Program-made: the position numbers and the translations under genes | Shown: piece by piece, positions 31,578-44,040 of the stretch | How positions within the stretch are numbered: the stretch's first letter is position 1 | Layout: every line of letters begins with the position of its first letter | Notes under the pieces: model-generated | What the model was told of the DNA's origin: nothing | The model's input: only the letters and a program-made list of their open reading frames with translations | Database searches by the model: none | Assembly (NCBI RefSeq): GCF_029227915.1 | Contig: NC_079881.1 | Coordinates: forward strand, 18,141,501 to 18,205,500 | Origin: Hydractinia symbiolongicarpus | Lineage: Eukaryota > Cnidaria > Hydrozoa > Anthoathecata > Hydractiniidae | DNA length: 64,000 bases | Reading direction: 5' to 3'

Positions 31578-34500
31578 TACGCTTAAAAAAGAACGTTGTT
31601 ATAATTTTAACTCTTTTTCCTTTACTACACCTTTTTTTTTTTTTTTTTTCTTGAGATAAAAAGTTTGTTTTTCCGTATTTGTTGTTGCTTTTCCTTTTTC
31701 TAGACACTACCATTTTATCGACGTTCAATTTTTAAATATAAAGAAACTCCATTGTACAATGCCAGTTCATATGATTTCAGAAGGTTTTTTGATTAAGACA
31801 AAATGATAAAATGGCATTGTTGTCTGATATAATTATGTACGACGCCAAACTCGTAGATTTTCCCACGCTTAACGACTGCTCTCACATAAATATTCTCTGC
31901 TTCTGTGTTTCCGTAAGTGTAACATGCATAGTACATGTGGTTTTGTTGTTTTGAAGAATCTTGGACACAAATGCATTTTGAAATTTCTTATAAAAATGGA
32001 CGGGTCGTTGATCAGCCTCAGTGGATTTTTCCAAGGATCTTTTAACCAGTTTTTATATGAATGCGTGTGTTACTGACAGGCAAAGTGAATATCTTTATTT
32101 TCTTTATTTTTGGTGTCATCGAGAAATGCACATATAAAATTCTAATGGACAAAGAACGCCACGATGTCAATATCATTTATTTAACGTCAATTATTTTTCT
32201 TGTTTAACTGAATTTTCAAGGATTGTAATTTCTTCGTTATAGATAAAATTATTTAATTTAATTTTTTATATACAAATGTCACGGGTAACTTTAATTGTTA
32301 TCTCAATGAAGTTGCTTTGAATAAATTCACGGGCGAGGTTAAGGTCAATTAGTATATTAATAACATGGTTTCGAGGGCTATTTGCGATAATAAGTCCAAG
32401 TGTTTTTGTAATGCTGGCAAAATTGCCCGAACGTTGTTGAATAAAAACTTTAAAAAATAGATAAAAGATGTTACTGTATCCTTCACAGTAACATGTCACA
32501 TTCGCTAAACTATATTTTTGTTCTGCCTTTTGTGTCATTTTACAAAAAAGACTTTAGTTAATTTAAAAGTTTTACTAAACAAAGTCAAGGCTAACTAACC
32601 TTTATTGTTCCCTCAATACGCGTTCTTTGCTATGAATAGTTCCACGAACTTATGCAAACAATTAACATTGCATTGCTTATGTCGTTCAAAAAATGTTTGT
32701 TATTCGCGCCTTTTGTTGAAGAAATTGACAAATATAATTTTTTGATAAGAAGAAGAATAAATTTCAATGTAAGTTGTTTTTTTTTCTTTGTTGTTTATTT
32801 CATTCTTGTCTTTCGATTGATAATAACAAATCACATATATTTTGTAAATTTTTGTGAGCTTTAATAGTTTAGATAAATTTCTTTATCAGAACGTCTATAT
32901 TTTGGATCAGACTAGATGTGCTTCTCTCTTTAACGGCAAAATGGCGTGAGACAACTTTCGACTTAAACTTTTTAAAAACTACTTCAGCATTTTATTTTAC
33001 ACTCAGATGAAGCGACAGAAATGCTCTAATTGTTTTTTTATACCGTATTTGACAGATTTAGCGCCCCCTGTGAATAAACACACAAGACGATAATGGGTTT
33101 AATACGGCTATGTGCTTAACGAAAAGAAGGCGGAACACTTAACTAAACTTAAAAATTCAGTTCAGTGTGATCTTTAGGCGTTCTTAATCTTTTTAAGTTT
33201 TTTTCTAAACCATGTTAGAATTTAATACTTTAGTATCTATAGTGGATTTTTTCACATGCTACTCTACTAGTCTATAATAACAATACGCGAATTGACGCAA
33301 CTTAATCGATAAAAAATTACTAAACGCGTTTATTTGAGTTATTACGGTATTTGAGTTGCTGAAAATGAATTGGCGCTTAAACCAAATTAAACCAAGTTTT
33401 TTATACGGTTAATAGCTGGTGAAATTTGTTGAAAATATCTTTAATCAATGTCCACTTCAGAACAAGACAAAAGAAAAAAAAATTATGCAACTTGATTGGT
33501 TAAGGTTAGTCTTTTTTCTTAACCCAAGGCTGGACGACTTTTTTATAAATAACCAAGTTGCTAAGTTTTTAGATTTCAAATTAAACAACCTTACAAACAG
33601 CATTATGGCCCGCTTTAGGATTTATGTGTGTATTGAGTTCACTTGTCACTCACCAACCAGCTAAGCAATTCGGGCAACCTTAACAACCTAATACCTGACC
33701 CAGAAATATGTTGCTTATTCACAAGTAAACTGCTGACTAAACCTACCAGTCTTTATGAAATTCCATCTGATGCTATTACAGAAATTTTAAAGAATGATTA
33801 TCCTAGCTTCCATAAAGTAGTCTTAGTCTTAGTATCGTGAGAAATCAGAAACCAAGTAATATAGAATGGTAAAACACAGACATTGACACCACATGCTATA
33901 GTATTTATTGTTTGTTATTAAAAAGTCAAAACTTTACTCAATATAGTGAGTTACACGTATCCTTCTTGGATTGTTCGCCATTAAGCGTGTGGACAAGTAA
34001 CGATTTGCGCCTGCTTACTGCAGAATAAGTACCATTTTACGCTTTTGTCTATATTTGAAAAATAATGAAGAAACTTAATAACACATTATATCGCTACATT
34101 TTTTATAGAAGAAAAAATTAATTATCAACGAAATATTTTTAGGATTAGAAGATGGTATTTAATTTTTTTTTCACTCTGTTCTTAAAGACAATTAATTCTG
34201 ACATATATCACAACCAAATCTCGGTAGAGGTTAGGGGAAATAGCAAAGCACGGTTTTTTTTTGTTATGTGGTGTCATTCGCAAAGAGTGAGCCAATGACA
34301 TAAATTTTTAGGATTTACGTACAGGGCACTTTGGGAGTGTAACCAATAAGCGCAAGAAATGCACACATAAAATTTGGTACTTATTACAAAAATACCACTG
34401 GGTTTGTTTACAAAATGTTGTTTGATGTTGTTCTTACAGGTAGCTTAGCTACCCTATATAGCTACATTATTGATTAAACTAGCATTTATTACTTAATACT

Positions 34501-35049
34501 TAGTAAAATAGGTCAAGTTTAAATATTAAACTTTTTCGCTATAGCTAGCCAGACTAAGTATGGAAGGACAAGGCTGAGCTTTTTAGCTGGGTTTAAAATC
34601 AAAACTTAAGAGGAAAATTACATCACAGTTTTTAAAATTATAGTACACATACTACAGAACACCTGCAGGAAAACTCATTGTTCATCAATTTACCCCATAT
34701 GGGTAATATGGAAGATTTCTTCATAAAAAACCTCAGAAACCTTTTCAAGTGGATTACTTTTACATAAACAAAAATTAAAAATTTTTAAGATGAACTTTTG
34801 CGATTTTGTCATTTATTAGTTTTCAAATTTCTCGCTGGAACTTTATAAGGTTTAAAACCCATGTCTCACAGTAACTTTTTCATCCTGTTAATAATGTGAT
34901 ATACATAAGCTATGGAACAACTTTTGCAGGAAAATAAAAACACATAAAGAGAAAAGGGTTGTTATTAAAATAATATAAATTAATTTCAAACTGATTAGTC
35001 CCTGCAGCCATTTTGGTGTCAGCGGTATGAAAAACTATGCTAAAACCAT
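31578..35049. other. Intergenic, mostly unassigned; possible small MITE
   Basis: No gene is recognised with confidence. Frames at 32266-32538 (minus) and 33643-33840 (plus) have protein-like composition but no known motif, start context or splice partners. At 33041-33349 TACCGTA ends face each other with related inner sequence, a possible 0.3-kb MITE. The left border has TTTTTATA before TACCGTA. Confidence 0.35.
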
Positions 35050-36275
35050 ATTTTTATTATTATTATTATTATAAACAATTTTTATACAGGATATAGATTT
35101 TCAATATATATAATATTGCTATTAACAAACGTCCTGTCTTTAAAAATAAAAATCAAAATATAGTAAGGTAAAAATATATATTATATAAGCAATAAAAATG
35201 AAACTAGTTAAAAAGTCCTAAAATTAGCTAAAACTGCCAGATTGTTTGTGAGCTGATAGAATAAACAGCAAAAGTCTGTTTATGAAACTAACAGGCTACA
35301 AATAAAATATCACAACTGAAGTAAAGTCTCCGCAGGAAAAATAAGCACGTTAAATCAAACAGAACACTCTGTATTATCAAATGGAGTATGGGACTATCGG
35401 ATATAAATCAAATCAAAGGTTAAAAATCTTCAAAACATTTTTCCTAAACAAATTAAAATTTTCAATTTTACGAATATTTAATGGTAGCTCGTTGTATAGT
35501 GTAACACCCGTTGAAAAGAAACCAGATTTTGCATATTTGAGTTTTGTGAATGGAATTTGTAATTTATAACCATCATTTCTTGTCTCCCTACCATGGGACT
35601 GTACTTTGAAGTAATCAATAAGGTTTGCACACGTTTTCCTTTCTAAACATTTTCGCACAAGTAGAATTGATTGTTTCTTCAATACGTTTTCAACAGGTGG
35701 TTGGTTTGTTCCAGTGACCGTTTCAGCTAGATTATCAATGGATTTAAGCTTATTTCTTTGCGTTTGGCTTAAATTTAAGTTTACCGTACAGTTGTATATT
35801 ATGCAAGGAACAATCATTCCAATATAAATCTTTCGTTTTGATGAATCGTCGAGATAAGTTTGAAGAGAAGACAACATACGTAATTTGGATACTGAACGCT
35901 TGTAGATTTTATCAAAATTAGTAGAGAGTGAAAGTGAACTATCCAACGTAGTTCCCAAGTATTTGTATATTTCAGTAGCCTGTATCTCAGTGTCATCAAA
36001 CAACAAGGACATATTTTTACCACAGGATGATAGTTTTTTCGAGGTACCAAAAAGCATACTTTCGGTTTTGCCTTTATTCAAGTTGATAACTAGCTGGTTG
36101 ATTTGGAAATATGTTGAAATCAACTTCAAGTCCTCATTTAGCTGGTACTCGATTGATTCCTTGTTCTTTCCCTCGACATAAACCACAGTGTCATCAGCAA
36201 AGTTCAAAGAATGCGTGTTTTTTAAGCATTTCTTAAAGTCATTGAAATAAATCAAGAAAAGAAGTGGTTCTAATA
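35050..36275 (-). mobile_element. Non-LTR retrotransposon (LINE), 5'-truncated
   Basis: A LINE on the minus strand: the reverse transcriptase C-terminal half (35413-36255), a 3' untranslated part, and a TTA-rich microsatellite tail at about 35053-35080 (TAA repeats in its own sense). Truncation lies just upstream of L-L-F-L-I-Y-F-N-D, in the middle of the RT domain. The 3' limit is inferred from the tail. Confidence 0.75.
35413..36268 (-). pseudogene. LINE reverse transcriptase, C-terminal half
   Basis: Starts inside the RT palm as E-P-L-L-F-L-I-Y-F-N-D-F, followed by L-N-F-A-D-D-T-V-V-Y-V, the catalytic F-A-D-D box. It continues through the thumb (Y-K-Y-L-G-T-T-L-D-S-S-L-S) and ends in the conserved jockey/CR1-like tail L-Y-N-E-L-P-L-N-I-R. 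The frame is open for 280 codons, which suggests a fairly young insertion. Endonuclease and RT N-terminal parts are missing, so it is not autonomous. The short fragment at 1090-1340 is a relative. Confidence 0.92.
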
Positions 36276-39200
36276 AGTAAAAGTCCTATTTCTTCATTAA
36301 AAATTGAAATAATGACTTGAAACTTAGTATTATATGTTTTTAGACCAATTTGATGAAATGAACCCAAAAAATTTTTTTGTCACTATTATAGTTTTTGATT
36401 CCTGAATTTAGCCATTTTTGGAGACGCCGATAAACTGTTTTTGACAGCATATCATTTTGACAAGACATGTGTACAGAAAACATTCAAAGTGATTCTCAGG
36501 ATTTAAAATAATTCAAACAGATAAAATGTGTCCCAGGTTTAGGACCAAATACCTTATCCAACTCGTATAAATACAAAGTTGTTAGAAGTTATTTTTTTGT
36601 CCACCTGGATCTGCAACACGTTTACTTGCACTAATCGCTCAGCCTGGTGCCACTCACAATTAATTTTTAAATATCTACGGGAACTTATTGTGCAAAATGA
36701 AAAATGCTAATCAACTGTATTTGCTTTGCAGCAGTAACAATAGGCTTCATCATAAGTCCTGTGAATGTTGGTTTATGAAAAATGTATTACACCTTTAATG
36801 CTATAAGCGCTCCACTGGATTTGTAACACATTATACTAAGTGTCCTCCGTGTGACACAGTTTACCCTTTACTAAGTCTTAACCTGGACAGATACCTTCCG
36901 TCTTCCGGCTCCAAGCGAATATTACTTCTGGCTATACTTTCCAAAAAATTTTGTTTTATAAAAGAAACCTGAAAATCCACAAAAATTTATTTATGAAAAA
37001 TAGGTTTCTGTTCAATAAAAGAAACCTGAACATTTGCAGAAATTTATTTATGAAATATAGGTTTCTGTTTGTCGTGACAACATATTTAACCAACATGCAA
37101 TGCCTTGCAGACCTGACTAGCTATATACTAAAGTCTTGACTGTTCACTGTTATGGAAGGTCCAAATTGCTAGCAGGTAGCTATCTTCATTTAAAATGACA
37201 GAATCCTTGAAAAATCTTTTGTGCAGCTAGCTACATAAAAATATTATATTCAGCTCTTGTGCTTTATCACTTCATTATTTAATAACAAATGTGCCCCTTG
37301 AGTGCTGGCATGGTGCTAGCTAGGTAGCTAGCTTAAAATCACAAAATAAATATTATCCAGATGTGACCATCCCTCATCATCAGACATCAGAAAGGCATTT
37401 TTGTTCCTTACTTCTCATTGTGGGGTACCTTAAATTCTTGTAAATCCAATGAAAAAAAATTACTCTTCTTTCCCTTGCACCACACATGGCATTTCTTAGC
37501 ATGTCTTCAGTTCGAAGCCACGATTCCTTAGCTTCCAGCTGCGTCTCGTTCACAAGTTTCAGCGCTAGCCAATGTGATGGACAACAACGAGGAACCCTGG
37601 GTAATTTTGAAAAAATGTGGTTCTGCCTTATGATTTTTAGATTTTTGCTGCTGATATCAGCATATTTTAGCCCTTGAGTGCCACACCTCCGTATATATAG
37701 GAGTTAATTATCTTTAATTTTTTGCAAAACTCAGCCTCGACGTTATTTGAAACTAGGTAAAAAAATAAAGGTATAAAAAAGTACATGATAATAAACGAAT
37801 ACTGGACGGTTTTGATGTTGCACTGTGAAATACAAAGCCCGAGGTCAAAAGTACAGACCGAGCTTGCGAGGTCTGTGCCCTTGCCCGACTTGAATGATTG
37901 CATCTTATGTGAAAAAAAAACATTCCTTTGTGAACAAATAACAACAAAGCTGTTTTTTAAGTGTCTATTCCCAAGCAACCAAAAAAGAATAAAAACGCAT
38001 GTTTGATTGTTTACTTTTGGAATTTAAAATCGTTCAATTTTAAACTTTTGTACCTTCACAAAACAAATTCGAATCATTGTTTATATAAATTGTAACGAAG
38101 AAATGGCTTTAGGTGAGCTAATTTTATATTTTTTGTGTGCTATGGAAATGTTTTTTATTTGTTTACGTTTTTATGTAACCATTTTAATATTGGCTTTCCA
38201 AACCGTTAAGTACTACTCCATAACCGTAAACCAATAAAACCATCGGATTTTTTCATACTAACCGGTTTTTCGTATCAGTCAGGTAATAAATATTGATAAA
38301 GGATCTGTTTTTTGGATAATACAAGCTGCATGATGGCCAAAATATATTTATGCTTTTTGTGTTACTCTTTACTGTTTATTATTAGAAAAGTATCTATGTT
38401 TTTTTGATAATTTCTTTATATGTATTATGAAATTTGAATTTGGGAATAGTTGCGTATCATAAGACGTGACCACTCATTCAGCTTTGAATTTAACCCAAAA
38501 CAAACTACAAGGTTAAAAACTGGAAATTACTAAGAAAATTAAAAGAAAATATTATGCGAAAGATTGTAAGTGTACTGACAAAAGTTTAAAACATCACCGT
38601 AACACTCTGGAATAAATTTAGAACTTTTTCCGATATCAAATTCCGTTTTATTAGCGTAGGTAATCGCTATGGATGAAATGATTCCTTTTAGAAGACATTG
38701 TTTCTTTAGAAAATTAATTAAACAAACGGTATTATCCTCATTTTTAACAAAAGTTATTACCTTCATTTAACTGCTTTTAATTATTATATCTAAAATTTTC
38801 CTCAAAAAAATATGTCATTTTGAAGCGTTCATCGAATGATAGTTTGTGTTTCTTGTCGGCTGCAATTGACAAATTTAATATCTAGCTTATCAATTTGATG
38901 CATTCGTCGTAAAATAGTTTATATTTCTTGTTAGTAGTAATTTTTTAAATTTGGTCCCATATAGCAGCTTAAATCATTAAAACTTGTTTTTCTCAAGAAA
39001 TTAACTTTGTGCAAACGTTAACTTACTTCTAATAATGTTTCTGTCCTAAAAGTTTGAGTGGCTAATTAGAGCCATTAAATAGGTTTTAATACCAGTATGA
39101 CTTGTAATCACATCCCAAGTATTATATACTAATTTTTACTATTTGTTTGTTTTAATATTAAGTAAACAATATAATTGGGTCTGCCACCATTGGCAATGGT

Positions 39201-39634
39201 TTGTGGTTAAACATATTTTTAATAACGACATACTTAGCAGTTTGTGAATCTTGTTGTTTTAACGGAGCATTTAATTGCCATTTCTATTGTCTAGAAAAAA
39301 AACACTTTACGTCCAACAAAAATCTTATCGACACCTAATAAATTCAATTACATTGACTAATAAATTATATAAATAAGCGGACTGAGAAAAAGCTACATCT
39401 AAAAAAATGGAAAAAAAAGAGTAATTTAGGAAAACTTCAGCAACCAAATATAGAAGATTGTTCACAACAGTGCAGAAGTGAAAAAGTTACTTCAAACAAA
39501 CTCTTTTTGGAGTTTTAAACAAGGGCAAAGTCTGGGTCTAAAAAATGATTATAAATGAGACAAACAGACAGATTTTAAATATTCAATTTCAAATAAGTGC
39601 GTAAACTCAAAAAAGTTGCAAATTACATCACATA
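36276..39634. other. Intergenic, no gene recognised
   Basis: It contains the 57-bp duplication at 36961-37070 and a hairpin at 37853-37876 (ACAGACC/GGTCTGT, 10-base loop). A 75-codon minus frame at 38539-38766 has protein-like composition, but I cannot assign it. The rest is AT-rich. Confidence 0.4.
36961..37070 (+). repeat. Two tandem 57-bp units, each with internal inverted ends
   Basis: AAAGAAACCTGA begins at 36961 and 37018, and each unit ends in ATAGGTTTCTGTT. AGAAACCT and AGGTTTCT within each unit are inverted, so each could form a hairpin. The 57-base period is a multiple of three, so the plus-strand frame repeats a 19-residue segment. It is more likely a duplicated small repeat than a coding one. 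Confidence 0.75.
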
Positions 39635-39640
39635 TTTATT
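39635..39640 (-). terminator. Polyadenylation signal AATAAA of the peroxidase gene
   Basis: AATAAA on the minus strand starts two bases after the peroxidase stop codon (39643-39645), implying a 3' untranslated region of only a few tens of bases. Confidence 0.45.
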
Positions 39641-39642
39641 AG

Positions 39643-41964
39643 CTAACTTATCCACTTCCTCAAATCAATATCTGGAATACCTCCACACTCTCTTCGTACT
39701 GTGTTGGAAGAAACAGCTCTTAAAGCCCTTCCTTGGATAGAAACAATACCATTTAACGTGCTGCACAAAACCTTTGACAATGTCATTTTATTAATTTCAA
39801 TCAACTGATCTGGGGTAAAGACACCAGGGTTTTCATACCAAAATCGATCACCATCTCTAAACCGCTCAAATTGGATTTTTTGGATACATTGGAAAGTTGG
39901 GCCAAGCATTTTTCTGTTGATAGGAAATTCTGCAATACCAGCTGCAAATATGTCAATGTCATTCGGATTGTTGTACACTGTTTGGAAATTTTTAACTGCT
40001 GCATTAGGCATAATTCCAAACAGATCGGCGAAGGTACTGATTGCTGGCAGTCTACATCTTCGTCTCCAAGCTCCATATGTTTTCAAACCATGATCTCGTC
40101 CTCGTTGAATGTTCAAAGCTGTCAAATCTTCAAGTCTTCTCTCTCCTACAGGAACGAGTAACCTTCGGGCTATTCCAAACGCAAAAGTTGTATCAACTCG
40201 TTGCGATCGGTTTGCCAATAAACCAAATGCTGTTGGCTCTATACCGCGACGACGAATCGGAAGGGTGTTTTCAAACGAAGCTTGAAGAGAGATATCGTTG
40301 AACGCCCGGTCAAAGTTTTTGTTGAGTTGCGCCCATGCATTTGGAACTAAACTGTGGCCGAATCTGAAGGCTGCTGTTGAAAAGACATTAGTTATAGTGG
40401 CATCCACTGACGAATCGTAACCTCTGTATGGAGCTAAATCAACAAGAGGTGAGAGAAACTCGTTGTAAACAATGCGTTGATAAATAGCAATATTTATCTT
40501 CCTCGCTGTCTCAAAAAGAAACTTTTCATTGAAGGATCTTGTCAAAACTTTTAGTTTTTTTGCTATGTAGTTGTGATATCGCACAAATATCGTATGTAAC
40601 GTGTTTAACACAAAATTTTCGTCTCCTCTATCATCACCAACCAATGAACATCCGCCTGGATTTCCACATTCCGGATCTGATGGTAAGAGCCTAATTGGTA
40701 GCAAATTTGACGAGGTGACTCTCATTAAACCAGTACCTAGACGAAATATAAAATCAATAAAATTAGCATTTTTGATACGAACATGAAACACTACAAACAT
40801 ATCTATTTTACACGCGTTTTACACGCGTTTTGCACGTGTTTTACACGCGTTTCACTTACCATCTAGTCTTCTCAATTGCTTGTGTACGATTATATCGTTG
40901 CTGTAGACTTGGGAAAGATCAATGTAAGAAGATATTATGTTTAACTGTTCTCTTGTGGTTCGTGGTGAAAATTTTGGTTGACAGACCGGAACTGATCTTG
41001 CCAGCGATGTACAGCTTGATCCACCTGATCTGATTATCAGTGGGAAACATGGATATGTGAAGGCAGTAACAGAACCGCATCTATTAATAGACATACAAAT
41101 AATTAAAACGGGATTGTATGTAAACAATTTTTAGTAAAATAAAAACATATTTTAAGTATACCCTGCCGACACGTCACATGTTGGATGAGTTGTGTATCCA
41201 AAATCATGATCAAGAAATTGTCCAAATGCCATAAACATTGTTGATAACGATGAACTTTGCTCGTTCTTAAACTGAACTCTGAATACTGCACGTGAAACTT
41301 CATGAGCTGTAGGAACACGTGGAAATGTTCCAGGAAAACCACGAGGTGTATCAAGATTGTTTTTATCGACATAATCAGCAGCTGAAGTGGATGAAAAACA
41401 CATGAAAATGTAGTTTGTCAAGACAGTAACTATAAGTAACGGGTTTTCTGTTTTCTTATTTTTTCTTTTTTTGCGTTTTGTGCATAATTGTAATTAGGAA
41501 CAAGAATACACTAAGAACGGTAATAAGAAGTACAAAACATTTTTGCAGGATTCTTGTGTAAATAATCACTCTTTTCAGATACACTTACGTAAAAGACGAG
41601 CCATTGCTGTGTCTTTTGCCCCCTGAGTTGGCCGAGCAAGGTTGTTACATCTTCCATCAACAAACCGAAATGGCAGGGAGGATTTGCAAAGAGTAGTAGG
41701 AATCGGATTCACACAGTTGGCAAACGTATTTCCAGGATTAAAAGATTGACCTAGACAATATAAACAGTATATATGCATCAGTATATGGCACATGGAAGCA
41801 TGCAATCACAAAACAGCGAGTGTATGTTCATGAAACTGTTGCACTCAATTTTATCGAATAGAAGTTCACAAAAAAAAATAATTAAAAATATTACCTTGGG
41901 CTGAGCTTGTTAGCAGTATTGGTATTAATAGCACCACTTCCAATGTCTTTACTAATCCTTCCAT
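39643..41964 (-). CDS. Secreted animal haem peroxidase
   Basis: The enzyme oxidises substrates with hydrogen peroxide outside the cell. Five exons with agreeing phases, 41964-41895, 41750-41589, 41381-41162, 41080-40860 and 40736-39643, encode 588 residues. Exon 1 is a signal peptide (M-E-G-L-V-K-T-L-E-V-V-L-L-I-P-I-L-L-T-S-S-A-Q). The distal site is G-Q-F-L-D-H-D-F-G with H136 and the haem-linking Asp. Y-I-D-L-S-Q-V-Y follows. The catalytic core G-D-D-R-G-D-E-N-F-V-L-N-T-L-H-T lies at 254-273, the proximal His is H352 in A-A-F-R-F-G-H-S, and L-N-I-Q-R-G-R-D-H-G at 432-441 is a family signature. Length fits the single-domain peroxinectin/chorion-peroxidase group, without the Ig and LRR parts of peroxidasin. 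The usual R-E-H-N is R-Y-H-N here. All key residues are present, so it is likely active. Confidence 0.95.
40806..40849 (+). repeat. 11-bp tandem repeat TTTTACACGCG in a peroxidase intron
   Basis: Four exact-period copies, the third varied to TTTTGCACGTG, in intron 4 of the peroxidase gene, next to the splice donor. Confidence 0.85.
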
Positions 41965-43780
41965 TGCCGATTGATTGTCAGTAATCCCAAGATATGTCTT
42001 TCCTAACTCTTCAGATGCAAGAGAAGTGTAGTGTGAAGTAAAATGAAATATCCAGCTTTATTTATACGTTTTTATTTCTTTCAACTTCACCCAGTATCTT
42101 TTGTTTTTGCTTGGTCATTTCCAACATGTTGGGACGGAAGAGGTTGTTTTGACGGTAATTAGCCGCGCATTATTATAATCTCAGATTGCGGTATTTTTTA
42201 GTGTAATGATATGATGACATCAGACTTACTTATCTAATTGATTTTATGAAAGAGTTGTGTACAGTCATTTGCCTCTCTCTCAACAGAGAAATTGTTGATT
42301 TCTAGATTTGAGGAAGCCACAAAAGAAAGTGCGACTATGAGGAAAATTGATAAATCGTCAGCGGCGAAATTCTCCCTATGACTTTTTCATGACTATGTTT
42401 CACTTTCGTCAAGCCTCTTGTATTAGACACTGTACAAATAAATCTGTGAATGCATATCTGTGGAATTAAAAAAAATTAAAAAAAAGATCTCGAAAAAGTT
42501 GTTTTCTAGTTAGTCCCGCAGCAAACCTTTAAATACGCAACTCTTAATATCTTAATTAAATGGATTTGTACCCTATAATATCTTTTGATAACAGAAACAT
42601 AAAAAATAATACCATTGACACAGACCGTGCTAATTCTACTTGACCAATTAAATTGATATTTTGAAGAAATTGAAGGGCACTTGACGCAGAGAGATTCAAT
42701 GAGCATGGCTCCTGAGAAGAAAACTGGAGACCTTGACCAAAAAAACCGTTACTATTACCGTCGAAATAAATATAGTTACGTTAAGCTTAATGTACTTAAT
42801 GGCTGGAATAAAGCAACTCGATTGTCATTGCATGTAGTATTTTCTCTGTAGCAATACATCTTATAACAGGTTTTCCTGTTACCTTTAGCGTAACAAACAG
42901 AATGTGTCACTAATTAATTAAGCAAGGCAGACGGAATAACGTAAGTAGACAGACAGACGCTTATTGGTTTCGAAGGTTATTAATAGATTATTCATGATTA
43001 GTAATACTACTGGGATAATTATATGTAATTCACACTTTTAACGCCTACATTTTCCTTTAACTTACATCAGATTTAATTGCAGTATATATCGTCAGGAAGT
43101 TGAACCATTTAAAATAAAATTTAATCTGGGCGAATTAAAAGTAAGAACTACTCTGCCTACTTTGGTAAAGATATATGTCCTGTGTAAAGAAGGCTTTATT
43201 CATGCGTGAATCAATACATTAAAAGTTTGGAGGAGGTTTGCAGGTTAAGTAGGTTAAGCAGGAATATTTAATTGGGGAGAAAATATAAACCATGTTTCAA
43301 TCTCCTAGCATTAATCTCAAAATAAATATCATTTTTTCTTGAGTTAAGATACTTAATAGACTGACAAAAGTTCTGCGAACTTTTAAAGATTATGAGAAAC
43401 AGAAATCAGACATTATTACAGATCAGAGAAATAATCCTAAGGATGCATGGCGCAAAATATGTCCCGGGCGTTACCAACATTATCAAGATAAGTACGCCTT
43501 TAAAGGCCCGAAATAGAACTTTAATATGCAAGTAATTAGTTTAACGGGTAGTTCAACGTCCTTGTGGATTCCATCCTAACAGTTGGCTCTTTCTCCCTTC
43601 TGACTGTAACTATGTATTACCTCAGAGAAACATAGAGCATTGACTGAACTTGCTTGCCTGTCACTCTTACCCTAACGGTCAGTAGCTAGATGACTCCAAA
43701 TAGACTGACAACCTAAGACCTTGTGATAACTAACAATAACAAAAATATATTTCAAGAAAAAAAGGCATCATGCTGACAAT
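41965..43780. other. Upstream region of the peroxidase gene and intergenic sequence
   Basis: Apart from the TATA box at 42059-42066, nothing coding or repeated is recognised. The 66-codon minus frame at 42506-42706 is unsupported. Confidence 0.4.
42059..42066 (-). promoter_or_regulatory. TATA box of the peroxidase gene
   Basis: TATAAATA on the minus strand, 95 bases upstream of the ATG at 41964. If transcription starts about 30 bases downstream, the 5' untranslated region would be about 65 bases, a normal arrangement. Confidence 0.5.
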
Positions 43781-43914
43781 ACAAGGTTTGTTTATTTTAC
43801 AAAGAGTGTGAAACGGGTTGTATGTCAACCACAGTTTTGGAAAACGGGTGTCGGGGACAGCAGATAGCACGTATTACGCGGTAAATACACGGGAAAGAAC
43901 CAGAATCAGCGGCT

Positions 43915-44040
43915 TTAGCTACATCTGCAAACACAATTACGAGAACTGATCATGGTAGCACGAGTGTAAATTTTGTAGCAGCCACCAACTTCATAGCTTC
44001 TCTCAGTTCGGTGAATGCTGCTGCCAATATTTGCTTCGCT
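43915..44040 (-). CDS. Candidate terminal exon of a small Cys-rich protein
   Basis: On the minus strand a strong acceptor (a run of T then AG) precedes an open stretch of 41 codons plus stop: S-E-A-N-I-G-S-S-I-H-R-T-E-R-S-Y-E, then G-C-Y-K-I-Y-T-R and N-C-V-C-R-C-S, then TAA. AATAAA on the same strand about 125 bases downstream (near 43787-43792) would serve as polyadenylation signal. Four cysteines near the end suggest a secreted peptide. No upstream exon is certain; a good donor (CAG/GTAAAG) at about 45866 (minus) is a possible partner. I do not recognise the family. Confidence 0.35.
   Translation of the reverse strand, partial: SEANIGSSIHRTERSYEVGGCYKIYTRATMISSRNCVCRCS

Noticed and set aside
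43260-43760. Possible coding sequence upstream of the Cys-rich exon candidate
   Set aside because: No open frame, splice signals or composition shift; and it lies downstream, not upstream, on the candidate's strand.
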